Source of the DNA: Ignavibacteria bacterium
Lineage (GTDB): Bacteria > Bacteroidota > Ignavibacteria > Tepidaquicellales > Tepidaquicellaceae
Length of the DNA: 26,467 nt
NCBI GenBank assembly: GCA_016716125.1
Contig: JADJWZ010000031.1
Location: 1-26,467 of the forward strand
Reading direction: 5' to 3'
A program made the translations under genes and the position numbers. The notes under the pieces are model-generated. The model ran no database searches. It saw nothing but the letters and a program-made list of their open reading frames with translations, and was not told the DNA's origin. Below are positions 1-9,516 of this stretch, one piece after another. The stretch's first letter is position 1. Each line of letters begins with the position of its first letter.

Positions 1-795
1 TAATTATTCATACGGTAATGACAAAATTACCTCCAGGATCTTTTGTCTTAAAAATATTAATGCGGAAATTTCCGGAAATGATTTTACCGCTGTAATTGGA
101 AAAAACGGTTCAGGTAAATCCACATTCATCAGGTTACTTGCCGGTATTAATTTACCTGACTCGGGCAGCATAAATTTTCGCGGAAAAAATATTTTTATCC
201 TACGGTAAAAAGAATTGCTTGGTCTGATCTCTTATCTTCCGCAGTCAAATGATCTTATGCATTTTTGATTCTGAAAGTTAAAGGACTTTACTGATGCTCG
301 GACGTTATCCGTATAAAGTTTTTCTGATTTCAGATACAACAGCATTGACAAAGAAATAGTAATGAACAGCGTGAAGATCACCTGTATAGAAGATTTACTT
401 AATAAAAAAATGAACGAACTGTCCGGAGTCAGAGACAAAAAGCGCTGCTGACTCTGTCACTTGTTCAGCTCAGGAATATAGATGATTTGAAAGGAAAATT
501 ACTGATAGCCGATGAACCTCTTACACATCTGGACATAAATCATCAGATTGAAATTATGAATTTACTAAAGAAGCTTAATGAAAATAATCTGACTGTTATT
601 ATTGTTATTCATGATCTTAATCTTGCTTTAAAATATTCGAACAAGTCTATACTTCTCAGACATGGCGGGATTGTTAAGTTTGCGGATACAAAGGATGTAA
701 TTACGGAAGAAATGATCAAAGAACATTTTTTTATAGATTCAAAGATATTAAATTATGAGAAAAATTTTTATAAATTACCTTCCAAACTGAATTAA
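1..795 (+). CDS. ABC transporter ATP-binding protein, FecE/HmuV-like (5' partial, frameshifted)
   Basis: ATPase subunit of an ABC importer of the iron-siderophore/heme/cobalamin type, which would power uptake through an inner-membrane permease. The window opens inside the gene. Walker A (GKNGSGKST) is near 98-124, a Q-loop (SYLPQS) near 225-245, LMLGRYPYK near 290-320, and a frameshifted signature (NELSGGQRQ once corrected) near 412-440. Walker B (LLIADEP) with the following D-loop is at about 502-535, and the switch histidine (VIIVIHDLN) near 600. The frame is broken at about 207, 260-285, 320 and 430, yet every motif is in order, so sequence error is more likely than decay. The stop at 793-795 lies 1 bp before the next gene. 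The substrate is inferred from family resemblance only; the permease and binding protein are outside the window. Confidence 0.85.
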
Positions 796-796
796 A

Positions 797-1585
797 ATGA
801 GACTGGAATACCATTATAAGAGAAGAAAAAGATCAGACAAAAAAATTATTATGAACCGTCCGGAGAAGAAATTCTTTGGACGAGGGAAATGATATCGAGC
901 TGACAGAGACCTTCCATAAAATTTCAGAAGACAAAGAAACAAAAGTATAATATTAGCGGGAGCGGCAGGGAAATTTCTGTTCGGATTATATTTAGACTAT
1001 CTTCAGAAAATTTCTGAGTATGACATTTTAGAAAATAAAGCCGACTCTCAGAAATTCCGCGATCTTCTGCTCACCATTTACAATTGTAAAAAACCCGTGA
1101 TCGCAATGGTGGAAGGTTATGCGCTTGCCGGCGGCTGCGGTATTGCCAGTGCCTGTGATATTATTGTGGCGGACAAGGATTCGCGGTTCGGATATACTGA
1201 AGTAAGGATAGGATTTATTCCTGCAATTGTTATGATATTTCTTTTAAAGAGTTTCAGAATCTCAGGCAAAAGATCTTCTTCTAACCTCTAAATTTATAAA
1301 CGGCGAAGAACCAAAGCGGATCAGGTTTGTGAATTATGTAACGACAGCCGAAGATCTCCGAAAGTACAGTTATGAATCTTTGCACTGGATTCAACGCTCT
1401 TCCGCAAAGCTCTATCAGTCTGACAAAGAAATGTTCAAGAATGTTTCCTCATGAGTTTCGGACCTGCGCTGGATTATGCAGTTGATATGAATGCAATTAC
1501 AAGAATGACTGAAGAATGCAGGAACGGTGTTAAAAATTTTCTTACAAAATTAAAAAATAATTTTAAAAATATTTCAAATGAATAA
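797..1585 (+). CDS. Enoyl-CoA hydratase/isomerase family protein (frameshifted)
   Basis: Crotonase-fold enzyme acting on acyl-CoA thioesters, for example hydration or isomerisation of enoyl-CoA. The ATG at 797 follows the upstream stop by 1 bp. The reconstruction begins MRLEYHY, continues with KIIMNRPEKKNSLDEG, and has an oxyanion-hole segment (ALAGGCGIASACDIIVADK, about 1123-1180) followed by FGYTEVRIGFIPAIV. The C-terminus MTEECRNGVKNFL runs to the stop at 1583-1585. The corrected span of 789 bp equals 263 codons, normal for the family. Shifts occur near 880, 950-985, 1250 and between 1300 and 1450. The first oxyanion motif, usually SGxGxxFCxGxDL, reads AGAAGKFLFGLYLDYL and is probably garbled by errors. 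Resemblance is to methylglutaconyl-CoA hydratase-like proteins, but the substrate cannot be set from the sequence. The end overlaps the next start by 8 bp (ATGAATAA). Confidence 0.82.
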
Positions 1586-2640
1586 TCTTAAGTATAAAAC
1601 CATTCAGTATCTCGACAGAAATGAATCTCAGTACGGACCTACTCCGAAATGTTTTGAATATCTGAAGACAGTCGGCATTGAAGAGCTTGCATGGTATTCG
1701 AGGATTTTCCCGCGGCGTTAAATCAAAATTATCCGAAAGGATCGCAAAGGATTTTGGATTTAAAGAAAATCAGATCATCATATCTTACGGCAGCGAAGAT
1801 ATTCTCAAGCAGCTTATTCACAGATACCTCTCCCGCGGAGGAAAGTTCTTATTCCGAAAGAAGCGTGGTGGTATTATAAAAAAGTCGCTTATGAAGTCGG
1901 CGGATTTAATGTAGAATACCCGATGAAAAAGGTAAGATCGGAAAAATTGATTCATACCTTTATGACCTGGATAAATTGATCAAAATTTATGACGGGGAAA
2001 AACCGAGGATCGTAATTATCGCTTCACCAAATAATCCAACCGGAAACATGATCTCAAAGAAGAGCTCGGAAAATTTCTTGATGTGTGCAGAGGCGCAATT
2101 GTAATGATAGATGAAGCATACTGGGGATTCGGCTCCAAAGATAACAGTTATGTAAAACCTTATATTGATGAATTCCTAATCTTATTATCTGCAGAACTTT
2201 CTCAAAGTATTTCGCTCTCGCCGGTACAAGAATGGGCTTCAGCTTTGCCGGAAATAATCTTGAAGAGCTTAAAGGTTACACGACAAGATATCTCGGATAT
2301 AATCTGGTTTCAGAAAACCTTTCGCTGATAGCTTACGACGATCATAAGTATTATGAAAAAGTTACGGGTATGATGCAGGAAGATAAGGAATATTTTTACA
2401 GTGAATTTAAAAAAATGAAGGGCTTTACTCCTTATAAATCTTTTGCGAACTTTATGCTGGTGGATATGCCTGCCGGAATAAGAAAAGATCTGGATAAGTT
2501 TCTCAAAGAAAGAAATCTTCTGATCAAATTTCTGGACGAAGAAGCGTTCAAAACTGAAACAAGAATTACACTCGGCACGCGTGAGCAGAATTATTATCTG
2601 ATAGATTCGATTAAAGAATTTCTTAAAAAGCTAAACACTA
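1578..2640 (+). CDS. Pyridoxal-phosphate aminotransferase, HisC-like (class I/II, frameshifted)
   Basis: Fold-type I PLP aminotransferase resembling histidinol-phosphate aminotransferase. The ATG at 1578 overlaps the upstream stop. N-terminal MNNLKYKTIQYLDRNESQYGP contains the substrate-arm NES/YGP typical of HisC. Further on are the cofactor-phosphate segment SYGSEDILKQLI (about 1780-1815), SPNNPTG (about 2026-2046), the PLP-ring aspartate and tyrosine in IDEAYWGFG (about 2108-2134), and the Schiff-base lysine in TFSKYFALAGTRMGF (AAG at 2205-2207). The reading frame changes near 1690, 1850-1920, 2050 and 2190. All key residues survive, so errors rather than decay are likely. Whether the substrate is histidinol phosphate is not shown, since no other his genes are present. 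At the 3' side the frame runs without a stop into the DUF192 region. Confidence 0.82.
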
Positions 2641-3165
2641 ATTTACCAATTGTCAAAAAGCAGAAAAGAAAAATTCCGGATAAAAAATCTTCAGGCGCAG
2701 AAATATCGAGATATATTTTATTAGCAGTTATACTCATCATTGGCGGCTATTTTTTTTATGACCTTGTATTAAGGGAAGAGCCGGTCAAACCGCCCGTGTT
2801 TAAAGATCCGCAGGAGAAAATCAAAAATGTTCCGGAACCGCAGTTTAAAAGGAGGGTGAGCTGGAGTTTATCAGCGTTGACGGTAAAAGCCCTGACATAA
2901 AAAAATTGATATTGAACTCGCGCTTGATGACACGGAGCGAACGCAGGGTCTTATGTACAGAAAATCTATGGATGACGGTAAAGGTATGCTCTTCATTTTT
3001 GACACGGATTTTAAAATTGTAAAGATCTTTAAAAATACTGTTCCGTTTTCTGAAACTTCTCTTCCTTCAGAAAGACCTGCAAAATATGTAGTCGAAGTTG
3101 CGGGAGGATTTGCAGACAGATATAAAATTAAAGAAGGCGATAAAATAAAGTTTGACAAATTCTGA
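2641..3165 (+). CDS. Membrane-anchored DUF192 domain protein (internal deletion; in frame with upstream aminotransferase)
   Basis: A basic linker (KKQKRKIPDKK) leads to one transmembrane segment (YILLAVILIIGGYFFYDLVL, about 2710-2770), a proline-rich stretch, and after a frameshift near 2850 a DUF192 domain: IELALDDTERTQGLMYRKSMDDGKG, MLFIFD, then VPFSETSLPSERPAKYVVEV and an end in KIKEGDKIKF. The topology is that of a DUF192 domain held outside the inner membrane. DUF192 function is poorly defined. No ATG marks an independent start, so as read it is a C-terminal extension of the aminotransferase. A lost stop/start pair from sequence error is equally possible. About 20-25 residues usually lying between MLFxFD and the FIDxDxKIV strand, including the conserved MKNTxIPLD motif, are missing; see findings. 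Stop TGA at 3163-3165. Confidence 0.72.
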
Positions 3166-3234
3166 AAATAAATTCAGATCAAAAGAATTTTATTTATTTA
3201 ATCAGAGATTATTTAGACTGAATTGATTCTGTTA

Positions 3235-3954
3235 TTATCCGGCGGATTCGGTAATTATATTTTCCGGCATTACTCCTTCTCTCAGGATTGTTTCTTTTAC
3301 TATTTCATTCATACTGTCTGATCCGAATAAATAAAAATTTTTCCCATCAGTATTTCCTGCATATTTTTTGATCAGTTCAGCGCTGAACAGTCCGAATACA
3401 TAATTCCATTCTTTGTCATTTAAATCTTCAATCACCGGAATAAATTTAAACCCGGGAATATTTTTCGACCACTTTTCTAATTCAGAAAGAAACGCTGTCT
3501 GCGGACAGGTTTTATTAAAATAGAAAAGTGTTATTTTTCATTCAGATCATTTTCATATACATATTCCAGAATGCTTCTTACCGGTGTGATGCCGATCCCT
3601 CCGGCGATAAAAATTTTCTCTGAATTATCTGCAAGGATATTATTCCCGAATGGTCTGCTTACAAATAAATCCGAACCCGGCTTGAAGATTAAATAAATTT
3701 TTCTACAAAGGCGGATTCGTTTTTTTTCTTACAGCAATTAGCAACTCCTTTTTATCCGGCGAACCTGCGAATGAAAACGGACGCGTATTTCCTTTCACAT
3801 CAGTTTTAAATGTGTCTGAGCTTTCCGGCAGAGTAAAATAAGCGTATTGACCAGGGGAATATTTATATCCTGTTCCTGATCTGTCAAAAGTAAATAGCAA
3901 TGTATTCTCACAGATTATTTCCTTACCGGCTAATTTTATTTTAAAGTCTTTCAA
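3235..3954 (-). CDS. FAD/NAD(P)-binding oxidoreductase, ferredoxin-NADP reductase-like (frameshifted)
   Basis: About 240 residues of a ferredoxin/flavodoxin-NADP+ reductase superfamily protein that passes electrons between NAD(P)H and a flavin or iron-sulfur partner. The start is MKDFKIKLAGKEI (ATG at 3952-3954). The FAD domain has GQYAYFTL and the flavin motif RPFSFAG (RxxS type). The nucleotide domain has FIAGGIGITPVRSILEYV (about 3565-3615) and the family's closing segment KNFYLFGSDSMNEIVKETILREGVMPENIITES, which ends the protein. There is no C-terminal ferredoxin domain. The frame breaks near 3695 and 3540, both at short A/T runs. It converges with the upstream plus-strand cluster across about 70 bp. 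The partner is unknown; the short form resembles stand-alone FNR-like proteins. Confidence 0.8.
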
Positions 3955-4080
3955 TAACTTACAGAATAAGGTGAGATGATTTGATTTGCAGAATCTTATT
4001 TAAATATTTGGCCGGGATCTATTTATATATGAAATATCTTAAATTTCTAAAACAAATTTCCAGGGAGGAATTATATCTTT

Positions 4081-4159
4081 AAAAAAGAGGGCAGCTTTTT
4101 ATTTGCAGGCAAGCAAAATAAAATATTATTGACACGAATGTCTGCGCTGTCCCTCTTTT
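4081..4159 (-). terminator. Possible rho-independent terminator downstream of the S8 protease gene
   Basis: Arms AAAAGAGGG-CAGC (4082-4095) and GCTG-T-CCCTCTTTT (4146-4159) are complementary with one bulged base and a loop of about 50 nt. Read on the minus strand, the hairpin follows the protease stop at 4179 by about 20 bp and its 3' arm ends in a T-run, as in intrinsic terminators. The long loop is atypical. No folding calculation was made. Confidence 0.45.
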
Positions 4160-4178
4160 AATTTTAACAAATATTACC

Positions 4179-5999
4179 TTATCTTATTAACAGCATTCTT
4201 TTCGTTTCTTTAAAATCACCCGCTAGAATAGTATAAAAATATACACCGCTCGAAATTCCGCTGCCGTTAAAACTTATCGTGTATGCGCCTGCGTTTTGAT
4301 TTTCATTTACCAGTGAAGCGATTTCCTTACCCATTACATCATAAACTTTTAAAGAAACAAAATTGAACATTGGTAATTGATAATTGATAATTGTATTTGG
4401 ATTAAACGGATTCGGATAGTTTTGTGATAAACTGTATCCTTCCGGAATGTAATTTACATTGCCGGCGGAATTTATTCCTGTCAGCGTCCTGCCGAGTTTT
4501 AATGCTTCCCAGCAGTTAATTATCCCATAGCCTGTTAATCTGTCAGGTGTACTTGAGTTATCGGCTGTCTGAGAGAGTATCTGTCTCATCTGCATCGGAG
4601 TTATATTGTAGTTAGCGGAAAGTATCTGTGCGCAGACTCCTGCTGTCATCGGACATGAGAATGAAGTTCCGCTTCCGGTAGAATATCCGGTATTACCCGC
4701 TCCGGCTGCAGCGACAACATTACCGCTTCCAAGCGCGCATACATCCGGCTTGATCCTTCCGTCTGTTGTAAGACCGACTGAAGAAAAAGAAGATCTGTTA
4801 CCGTTTGAATTTACTGAACCGACAGAGATCACACTGTCGCCGTCTGCAGGAGCCATGAGCGTATTTCTTGTTGAGTGAAATCCTTCATTACCCGCAGAGT
4901 TGCAGACTATGATTCCTTTATTGACAGCAAGATCAGCGCCGATGGTAATGAAGCAGCTGTCGCCGTTCATCCATTGCCATGTATATGAATGCGAAGAACC
5001 ATTATCCATTGTAAGATATCCGAGTGAACTTGTAATAATATCCGCGCCGAGACTGTCAACCCATTCTGCAGCTGCAATCCAGTTATCTTCTTCAAGCGGA
5101 GTTTCACTGTCAGTGTTTTCTGTCTTTGCGAGAATGTAGTATGATCTGAAAGCCGGCGCAATAAGATTTCCCGGTCTGTATCCGCCTACAAGCGAAAGTG
5201 TCTGTGTGCCGTGCGAACCGCTGCCCATCTGACCGCTTTCATTTCCGACTATAGTGTCATGATTTACAAAATCATATGATCTGAAACCTCTTGCGCGAAG
5301 CGAGTCAAATGCCGGATGCTGAAGATTATCAAAGCCTGCGTCAAACGATGCAATCACAACTCCCTGCCCGTAATATCCGCTGTCATGCGCTGTGGTAGCG
5401 TTTATTATTTGCATTTGACTAAGCGAACTGCCGTAATTAAGCAGTAATGGATTATCCGGGTTTGAAGAATTATTTTCAGGAATGTTCTCAGATGAATTTC
5501 TTTCGAATTCAACATTGTCATAATCTTTTTTATATGTTCTGACAAGATCGATTTTACTTACAATATCTTTTGACGCTAATGCTTCAATCTGATCTTTATC
5601 TGCAAAACATGAGACGCTGTTAAACCACTTCGATCTGTTTTTAATATTTATTCCTGAAGATGTTAATTCTGAAATGTAATTTTGATTAAGAGGGATATCC
5701 GTAAAATCCACCAAAGCGTTTGCCGGCTTCACTTTCATCCTTCTCTGAATTGCCCTTTCCGTCAGGTATCTTTGCGGCTGTGACAGAAGTTCATTCACGT
5801 TAGTTCCTTTGTCCTTAAATGTAACCCAGATTAGGAAACGGTCATTACTTTGATCTGAAGTAATTTCTGAATTCAGAGCTTTGCTTATTTTGAAATTATC
5901 AGTGAAGTTATTGCTTCCGGTGATTATTAAAAAAACTACTGTGAGTATTGATATTGAAATTGATTTATTAAAGCTAAAGAAGTTTATTGGTTTTTTCAT
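4179..5999 (-). CDS. Secreted subtilisin-family (S8) serine protease with T9SS type A sorting domain
   Basis: Intact 606-residue protein. It has a signal-peptide-like N-terminus (hydrophobic about 13-27) and a propeptide-like region with RFLIWVTFKDKG near 54-65. The S8 catalytic domain spans about 205-500: Asp220 in ASFDAG, His263 in GSHGT, oxyanion Asn371 in SAGNEG and nucleophile Ser446 in GTSFSCPM. The C-terminal 85 residues are a T9SS type A sorting domain with NYPNPFNPNT, KVYDVMGKE and the closing SGVYFYTILAGDFKETKRM. The enzyme would be exported by Sec, then moved across the outer membrane by T9SS, acting on the surface or outside the cell. All catalytic residues are present, so it should be active; the substrate is unknown. 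The gene lies downstream of a paralogue at 6242-8280 on the same strand, 242 bp apart, pointing to tandem duplication with divergent tails. Confidence 0.93.
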   Translation of the reverse strand: MKKPINFFSFNKSISISILTVVFLIITGSNNFTDNFKISKALNSEITSDQSNDRFLIWVTFKDKGTNVNELLSQPQRYLTERAIQRRMKVKPANALVDFTDIPLNQNYISELTSSGINIKNRSKWFNSVSCFADKDQIEALASKDIVSKIDLVRTYKKDYDNVEFERNSSENIPENNSSNPDNPLLLNYGSSLSQMQIINATTAHDSGYYGQGVVIASFDAGFDNLQHPAFDSLRARGFRSYDFVNHDTIVGNESGQMGSGSHGTQTLSLVGGYRPGNLIAPAFRSYYILAKTENTDSETPLEEDNWIAAAEWVDSLGADIITSSLGYLTMDNGSSHSYTWQWMNGDSCFITIGADLAVNKGIIVCNSAGNEGFHSTRNTLMAPADGDSVISVGSVNSNGNRSSFSSVGLTTDGRIKPDVCALGSGNVVAAAGAGNTGYSTGSGTSFSCPMTAGVCAQILSANYNITPMQMRQILSQTADNSSTPDRLTGYGIINCWEALKLGRTLTGINSAGNVNYIPEGYSLSQNYPNPFNPNTIINYQLPMFNFVSLKVYDVMGKEIASLVNENQNAGAYTISFNGSGISSGVYFYTILAGDFKETKRMLLIR

Positions 6000-6241
6000 T
6001 GGAGTCGTTTTATATGGTGATTGGTTTTTACAAAATTATGTATTTTAAATGTAAGAATCTTTATACTATTAAATCAGACTGGCAGTAATTTGAAGTTTTA
6101 ATTAAGACAAACCTTATTTAAGCCCCAAATTTTTTCAAACCTTTCGTGTCCTGTGGTAAATTGTAATGTGCGGAAAGGTTTAACTATTATTGTAAACGAA
6201 TTTTTTAATTAAAAATTTCTATGAACTCAAATGAAATTTGT
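6000..6241. other. Intergenic region between the two S8 proteases, with an inverted repeat
   Basis: These 242 bp carry no open frame that I support. A perfect 9-bp inverted repeat, AAACCTTTC at 6137-6145 and GAAAGGTTT at 6173-6181, encloses a 27-nt loop. It could be a weak transcription stop for the upstream protease or a structured leader for the downstream one. Neither side has a strong T-run, so I call no terminator. Confidence 0.4.
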
Positions 6242-8280
6242 TTAAGGAGTAACAGCCGTAATAAAATTACTTGCGTTGTTATCAGCATATAACAGATCTG
6301 CAATGTCCGTTACATTATCCCCGTTAAGATCTGTCGGGATATACCCTGTCATAAAATTAGACGCGTCATTATCAATAAAAGTCAGATCTGCAATATCTAT
6401 GGATCCGTCTCCGTTCACATCGCCGGAATAGAACGTCCATTTAGAACCTTTAAGAATCATATTGTCGCCGAAAGCCATTACAGCTGAGGTTGTAAAATTA
6501 TAATTCAAAACATTCGAACCGAAACTCTGTGTATTTTTGCTCCATGTCTCAAGCGCATTTCTGTGAAGAACCTGTATATAATAATTCACACCGTTAGAAA
6601 CATTGTCATATTCGAGTGATACCGTTCCGTTTGTATTTAAAATGCCTGATGCCTGATCTATAATATTAAAAGGTGAAGAAGAACTTCTGATATTTACTGT
6701 GACTGTATCAGGTGTCATCACGTTTGAATTTTCATCATAAAATCCTTCTATCATCGCTGTCATATTTAGAGTTTTCGGCAGCGCCATTTTAACCGCTTCC
6801 CATGCGTCAATAATTCCGTATCCGTAAAATCTGTCGGGTGAATTATATCTGTCAGCAGACATGTATAATATTTCTCTCACCTGTATCGGCGTCAGATTCG
6901 GATTTGCTGAAAGTATCATCGCTCCGACTCCCGCTGACATCGGACAGGAAAATGAAGTGCCGCTCCCGGTTGAATAACCTGTATTGCCCGGACCCGTTCC
7001 TGCAATTTTATTATTGCTGCCCATTGCCATAATGTCAGGTTTTATTCTGCCGTCTACAGATAATCCTACTGAAGAAAACGAAGATCTTACAGAAGATGAA
7101 GTAACAGAACCTACTGCAATTACACTGTCTCCGTCAGAAGGCGCGCCTAATGTATTCCGGGATGCATGTGATCCTTCGTTACCTGCTGAGTTAAAAACAA
7201 TGATGCCTTTATTGACAGCAAGATCAGCGCCGATAGTAATAAAGCAGCTGTCGCCGTTCATCCACTGCCAGGTGTATGAATGAGAAGATCCGTTATCCAT
7301 TGTAAGATATCCGAGTGAACTTGTAATAATATCCGCTCCAAGACTGTCAGCCCATTCCGCAGCAGCGATCCAGTTATCTTCTTCCAGCGGAGTTTCGGAA
7401 TCCGTATTCTCGGTTTTTGCAATAATGTACATTGATCTGAAAGCCGGCGAAATAAGACTTCCCGGTCTGTAACCTCCGACAAGTGACAGCGTCATCGTTC
7501 CGTGCCAGCCGTCACCCATCTGACCGCTCTCATCCGCTACATTCGTATCGTTATTAACAAAATCATATGTCCTCACTCCGCGCGCGCGGAGAGAATCAAA
7601 ACACGGATGTCCGAGATTGTCAACGCCAGCGTCAAATGAAGCTATCAAAACTCCCTGTCCGTAATATCCGCTGTCATGCGCCATCGGAGCATTGATTACT
7701 TCCATCTGAGTGAGTGATGTCCCGTAATTCAAAGCATACTGCACTCCATTGGGATTGTTATTACCGTCTGTTTCAGGGACAATATTTCGCGGCTGAAACT
7801 CAATATCATTATATTTTTTCCTGAACTTCATTACCATATCAACACCGTTAACGAAATCTTCATTGATGATTCTTTCTATCTGTTTCTTATCTGCGTAACA
7901 TGATATTCTGTTAAACCACTTTGATTTATTTTTAACTTCAATGCCTGCGCTTTTCAGATCGTTTATATAATGAATATTTACGGGAATGTCAGTATGATCC
8001 ACAAGTCCGTTCAACGGTTTTACTTTTTTCCTTCTGTCAAGAGATCTCTGTGTTACAAGTCTTTCGGGAAAGAAAGTAATGAGCTGACGTTTTCACCTTT
8101 GTCCCTGAAAGATATCCATATTAGCGTTTTCTCATTATTCTTAAGATCTTTCATTATAAAGGATAAATTTTTACTTACCTTAAAACTGTTTGTGAAATTA
8201 TTGCTTCCGGTAAGAGACAGCATAAAAAATACAGACACAGTTAACAATGAGATCCTGAAGTATTTGAATTCTTTTCTCAT
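6242..8280 (-). CDS. Secreted S8 serine protease with dockerin-like C-terminus (one frameshift)
   Basis: Paralogue of the protease at 4179-5999. The signal-peptide segment (MRKEFKYFRISLLTVSVFFM, ATG at 8278-8280) and TLIWISFRDKGENVSSLLSFP lie in one frame to about 8060. The remainder (ERLVTQRSLDRRKKVKP) continues in another, so one base is extra or missing near 8060-8070. Corrected length is about 680 residues. Numbered from the methionine at 8014, the triad is Asp128 (ASFDAG), His171 (GWHGT) and Ser354 (GTSFSCPM), with oxyanion Asn279. A beta-rich linker of about 110 residues follows. Instead of a T9SS tail it ends in two dockerin-type calcium loops, GDVNGDGSIDIADL and TDLNGDNVTDIADL, each followed by DxDASNF/DNNASNF. 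The module could bind a cohesin-like partner or act as another retention or sorting signal. No cohesin is visible in this window. Confidence 0.9.
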
Positions 8281-8420
8281 AATAAAATAGATGTAAAGTT
8301 AAATAATGAATAATTAATTTTTTGAGAATCTATTTGGGGAGTTTTTATAACCGGGATTCTGACTTAATTTATTTCTTTTCTTATATACTTACAATTTACT
8401 TTTTTAAACTCAGTGAAATT

Positions 8421-8804
8421 TCATAAACCGCTTAGATCCACAACATTAGTGTGCGTAATGATCTGCCCGTCCTTAATAGAATATATATCAATTCCCTTCA
8501 TTTCCGCTGCTATATTTGTCGGTTCATAATTCAGAAATTTGTTTTTGAATGTTCCTTTCATGATCCAGCTGACTGAGATCTTTTCCCCTTCAGATATCAT
8601 TTCTTTAATAATATATTCCGCATCGGGAAATGAATTAAAGATTACATTCAGTCTTTGCTCAATCCCTTTTATTCCCTGCATCTGTCCGGGAAAGGTATCC
8701 TGCTCAATGTAATCCGGACTTATAATTTCATTAATTGCTGCGGGATCTTTCCTGTTCAGTACATCACTGAAAAGTCTTTCTATAATTTTTTTATTCTGCT
8801 GCAT
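8421..8804 (-). CDS. SnoaL-like (NTF2-fold) protein
   Basis: 127 residues resembling the SnoaL-like/ester-cyclase branch of the NTF2 superfamily: KIIERLFSDVLNRKDPAAINEIISPDYIEQD, then a G-rich turn and GIEQRLNVIFNSFPDAEYIIKEMISEGEKISVSWIMKGTFKN, ending ISIKDGQIITHTNVVDLSGL-like. Such proteins are small alpha+beta cones that bind or isomerise hydrophobic small molecules; many have no known substrate. It is cytosolic, with no signal peptide. The ATG at 8802-8804 lies inside the last codons of the Crp/Fnr gene (14-bp overlap), indicating translational coupling and a shared transcript. Function is not determinable from the sequence. Confidence 0.8.
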   Translation of the reverse strand: MQQNKKIIERLFSDVLNRKDPAAINEIISPDYIEQDTFPGQMQGIKGIEQRLNVIFNSFPDAEYIIKEMISEGEKISVSWIMKGTFKNKFLNYEPTNIAAEMKGIDIYSIKDGQIITHTNVVDLSGL

Positions 8805-9516
8805 GATAATTTTTCATTTTATATCCTGAAGTCTTAAGTAACGCGGATTTATTTAAGATATGGATTGATCTTCCTTTGACTGAGATCACATTGCTCTCCT
8901 GTAATTTTTTCAGACACCGTGAAAGCGTTTCGTCAATGGTGCCGAGATATGAAGCAAGATCATGTTTGCTGAACTTTAATTCTATTATATCCTTTTCTTT
9001 TTTTTCTGATTTTTTTAACTCTTCAAGTAAAAATAATGAAAGTCTTTTGGGAACGCCCTGAGATATGTTCTCAATGTGACTGTTCAGATGACGGAGTTTT
9101 CTGGAAAGTCCCGAAAGCATTTTCAGGCATATTGATTTGTTCATTTCGATTATTCCGTAAAAAACATCTGACCTTATAAGAATAAGTTTTGTATTGTCTT
9201 CAAGAGCCATTGAGTTAGCAGGATATGTAAATTCTTCATTTTTAATTTTTTCATACTGCTCAAATAAAGGAGCTTCTGCAAAAGTGTTTGTCGGATATAC
9301 GAAGTGAATTACATGCTCTCTTCCGTCTTCTGAGATCTTAAATATTTTTACACTTCCATCGATTACAATATAAAAACCATTGTAAGGTTCTGTTTCAAAA
9401 AAAATCATCTCCCCCTTATTGAATTTTTTTATAGTTGAATGCGAATAAATTTTTTCCAGTTCATCGTCATTAAGATCGGAAAAGAGATTTACTTTTTTTA
9501 ATATGCTTTTATCCAT
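8791..9516 (-). CDS. Crp/Fnr family transcriptional regulator
   Basis: 241-residue regulator. A cyclic-nucleotide-binding-like beta barrel covers about 20-115 (FNKGEMIFFETEPYNGFYIVIDGSVKIFK), a dimer helix about 120-152, and a winged helix about 180-222 (LKFSKHDLASYLGTIDETLSRCLKKLQESNVISVKGRSIHIL). The recognition helix has E-x-x-S-R (ETLSR), as in FNR, so TTGAT-type half sites are plausible. It lacks the N-terminal cysteine cluster of oxygen-sensing FNR (Cys only at 130 and 201). The cAMP-contacting Arg-Ser pair of CRP reads Asn-Ser (PANSMAL), so canonical cAMP binding is doubtful and the signal is unknown. It overlaps the SemiSWEET gene by 8 bp (ATGGATAA) and the SnoaL-like gene by 14 bp, so all are probably co-transcribed. 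Confidence 0.9.
   Translation of the reverse strand: MDKSILKKVNLFSDLNDDELEKIYSHSTIKKFNKGEMIFFETEPYNGFYIVIDGSVKIFKISEDGREHVIHFVYPTNTFAEAPLFEQYEKIKNEEFTYPANSMALEDNTKLILIRSDVFYGIIEMNKSICLKMLSGLSRKLRHLNSHIENISQGVPKRLSLFLLEELKKSEKKEKDIIELKFSKHDLASYLGTIDETLSRCLKKLQESNVISVKGRSIHILNKSALLKTSGYKMKNYHAAE

Noticed and set aside
4900..7283. Plus-strand open frames of 60-100 codons opposite the S8 proteases
   Set aside because: Antisense shadows of well-supported protease frames; the same shadow occurs in both paralogues because the DNA is similar.
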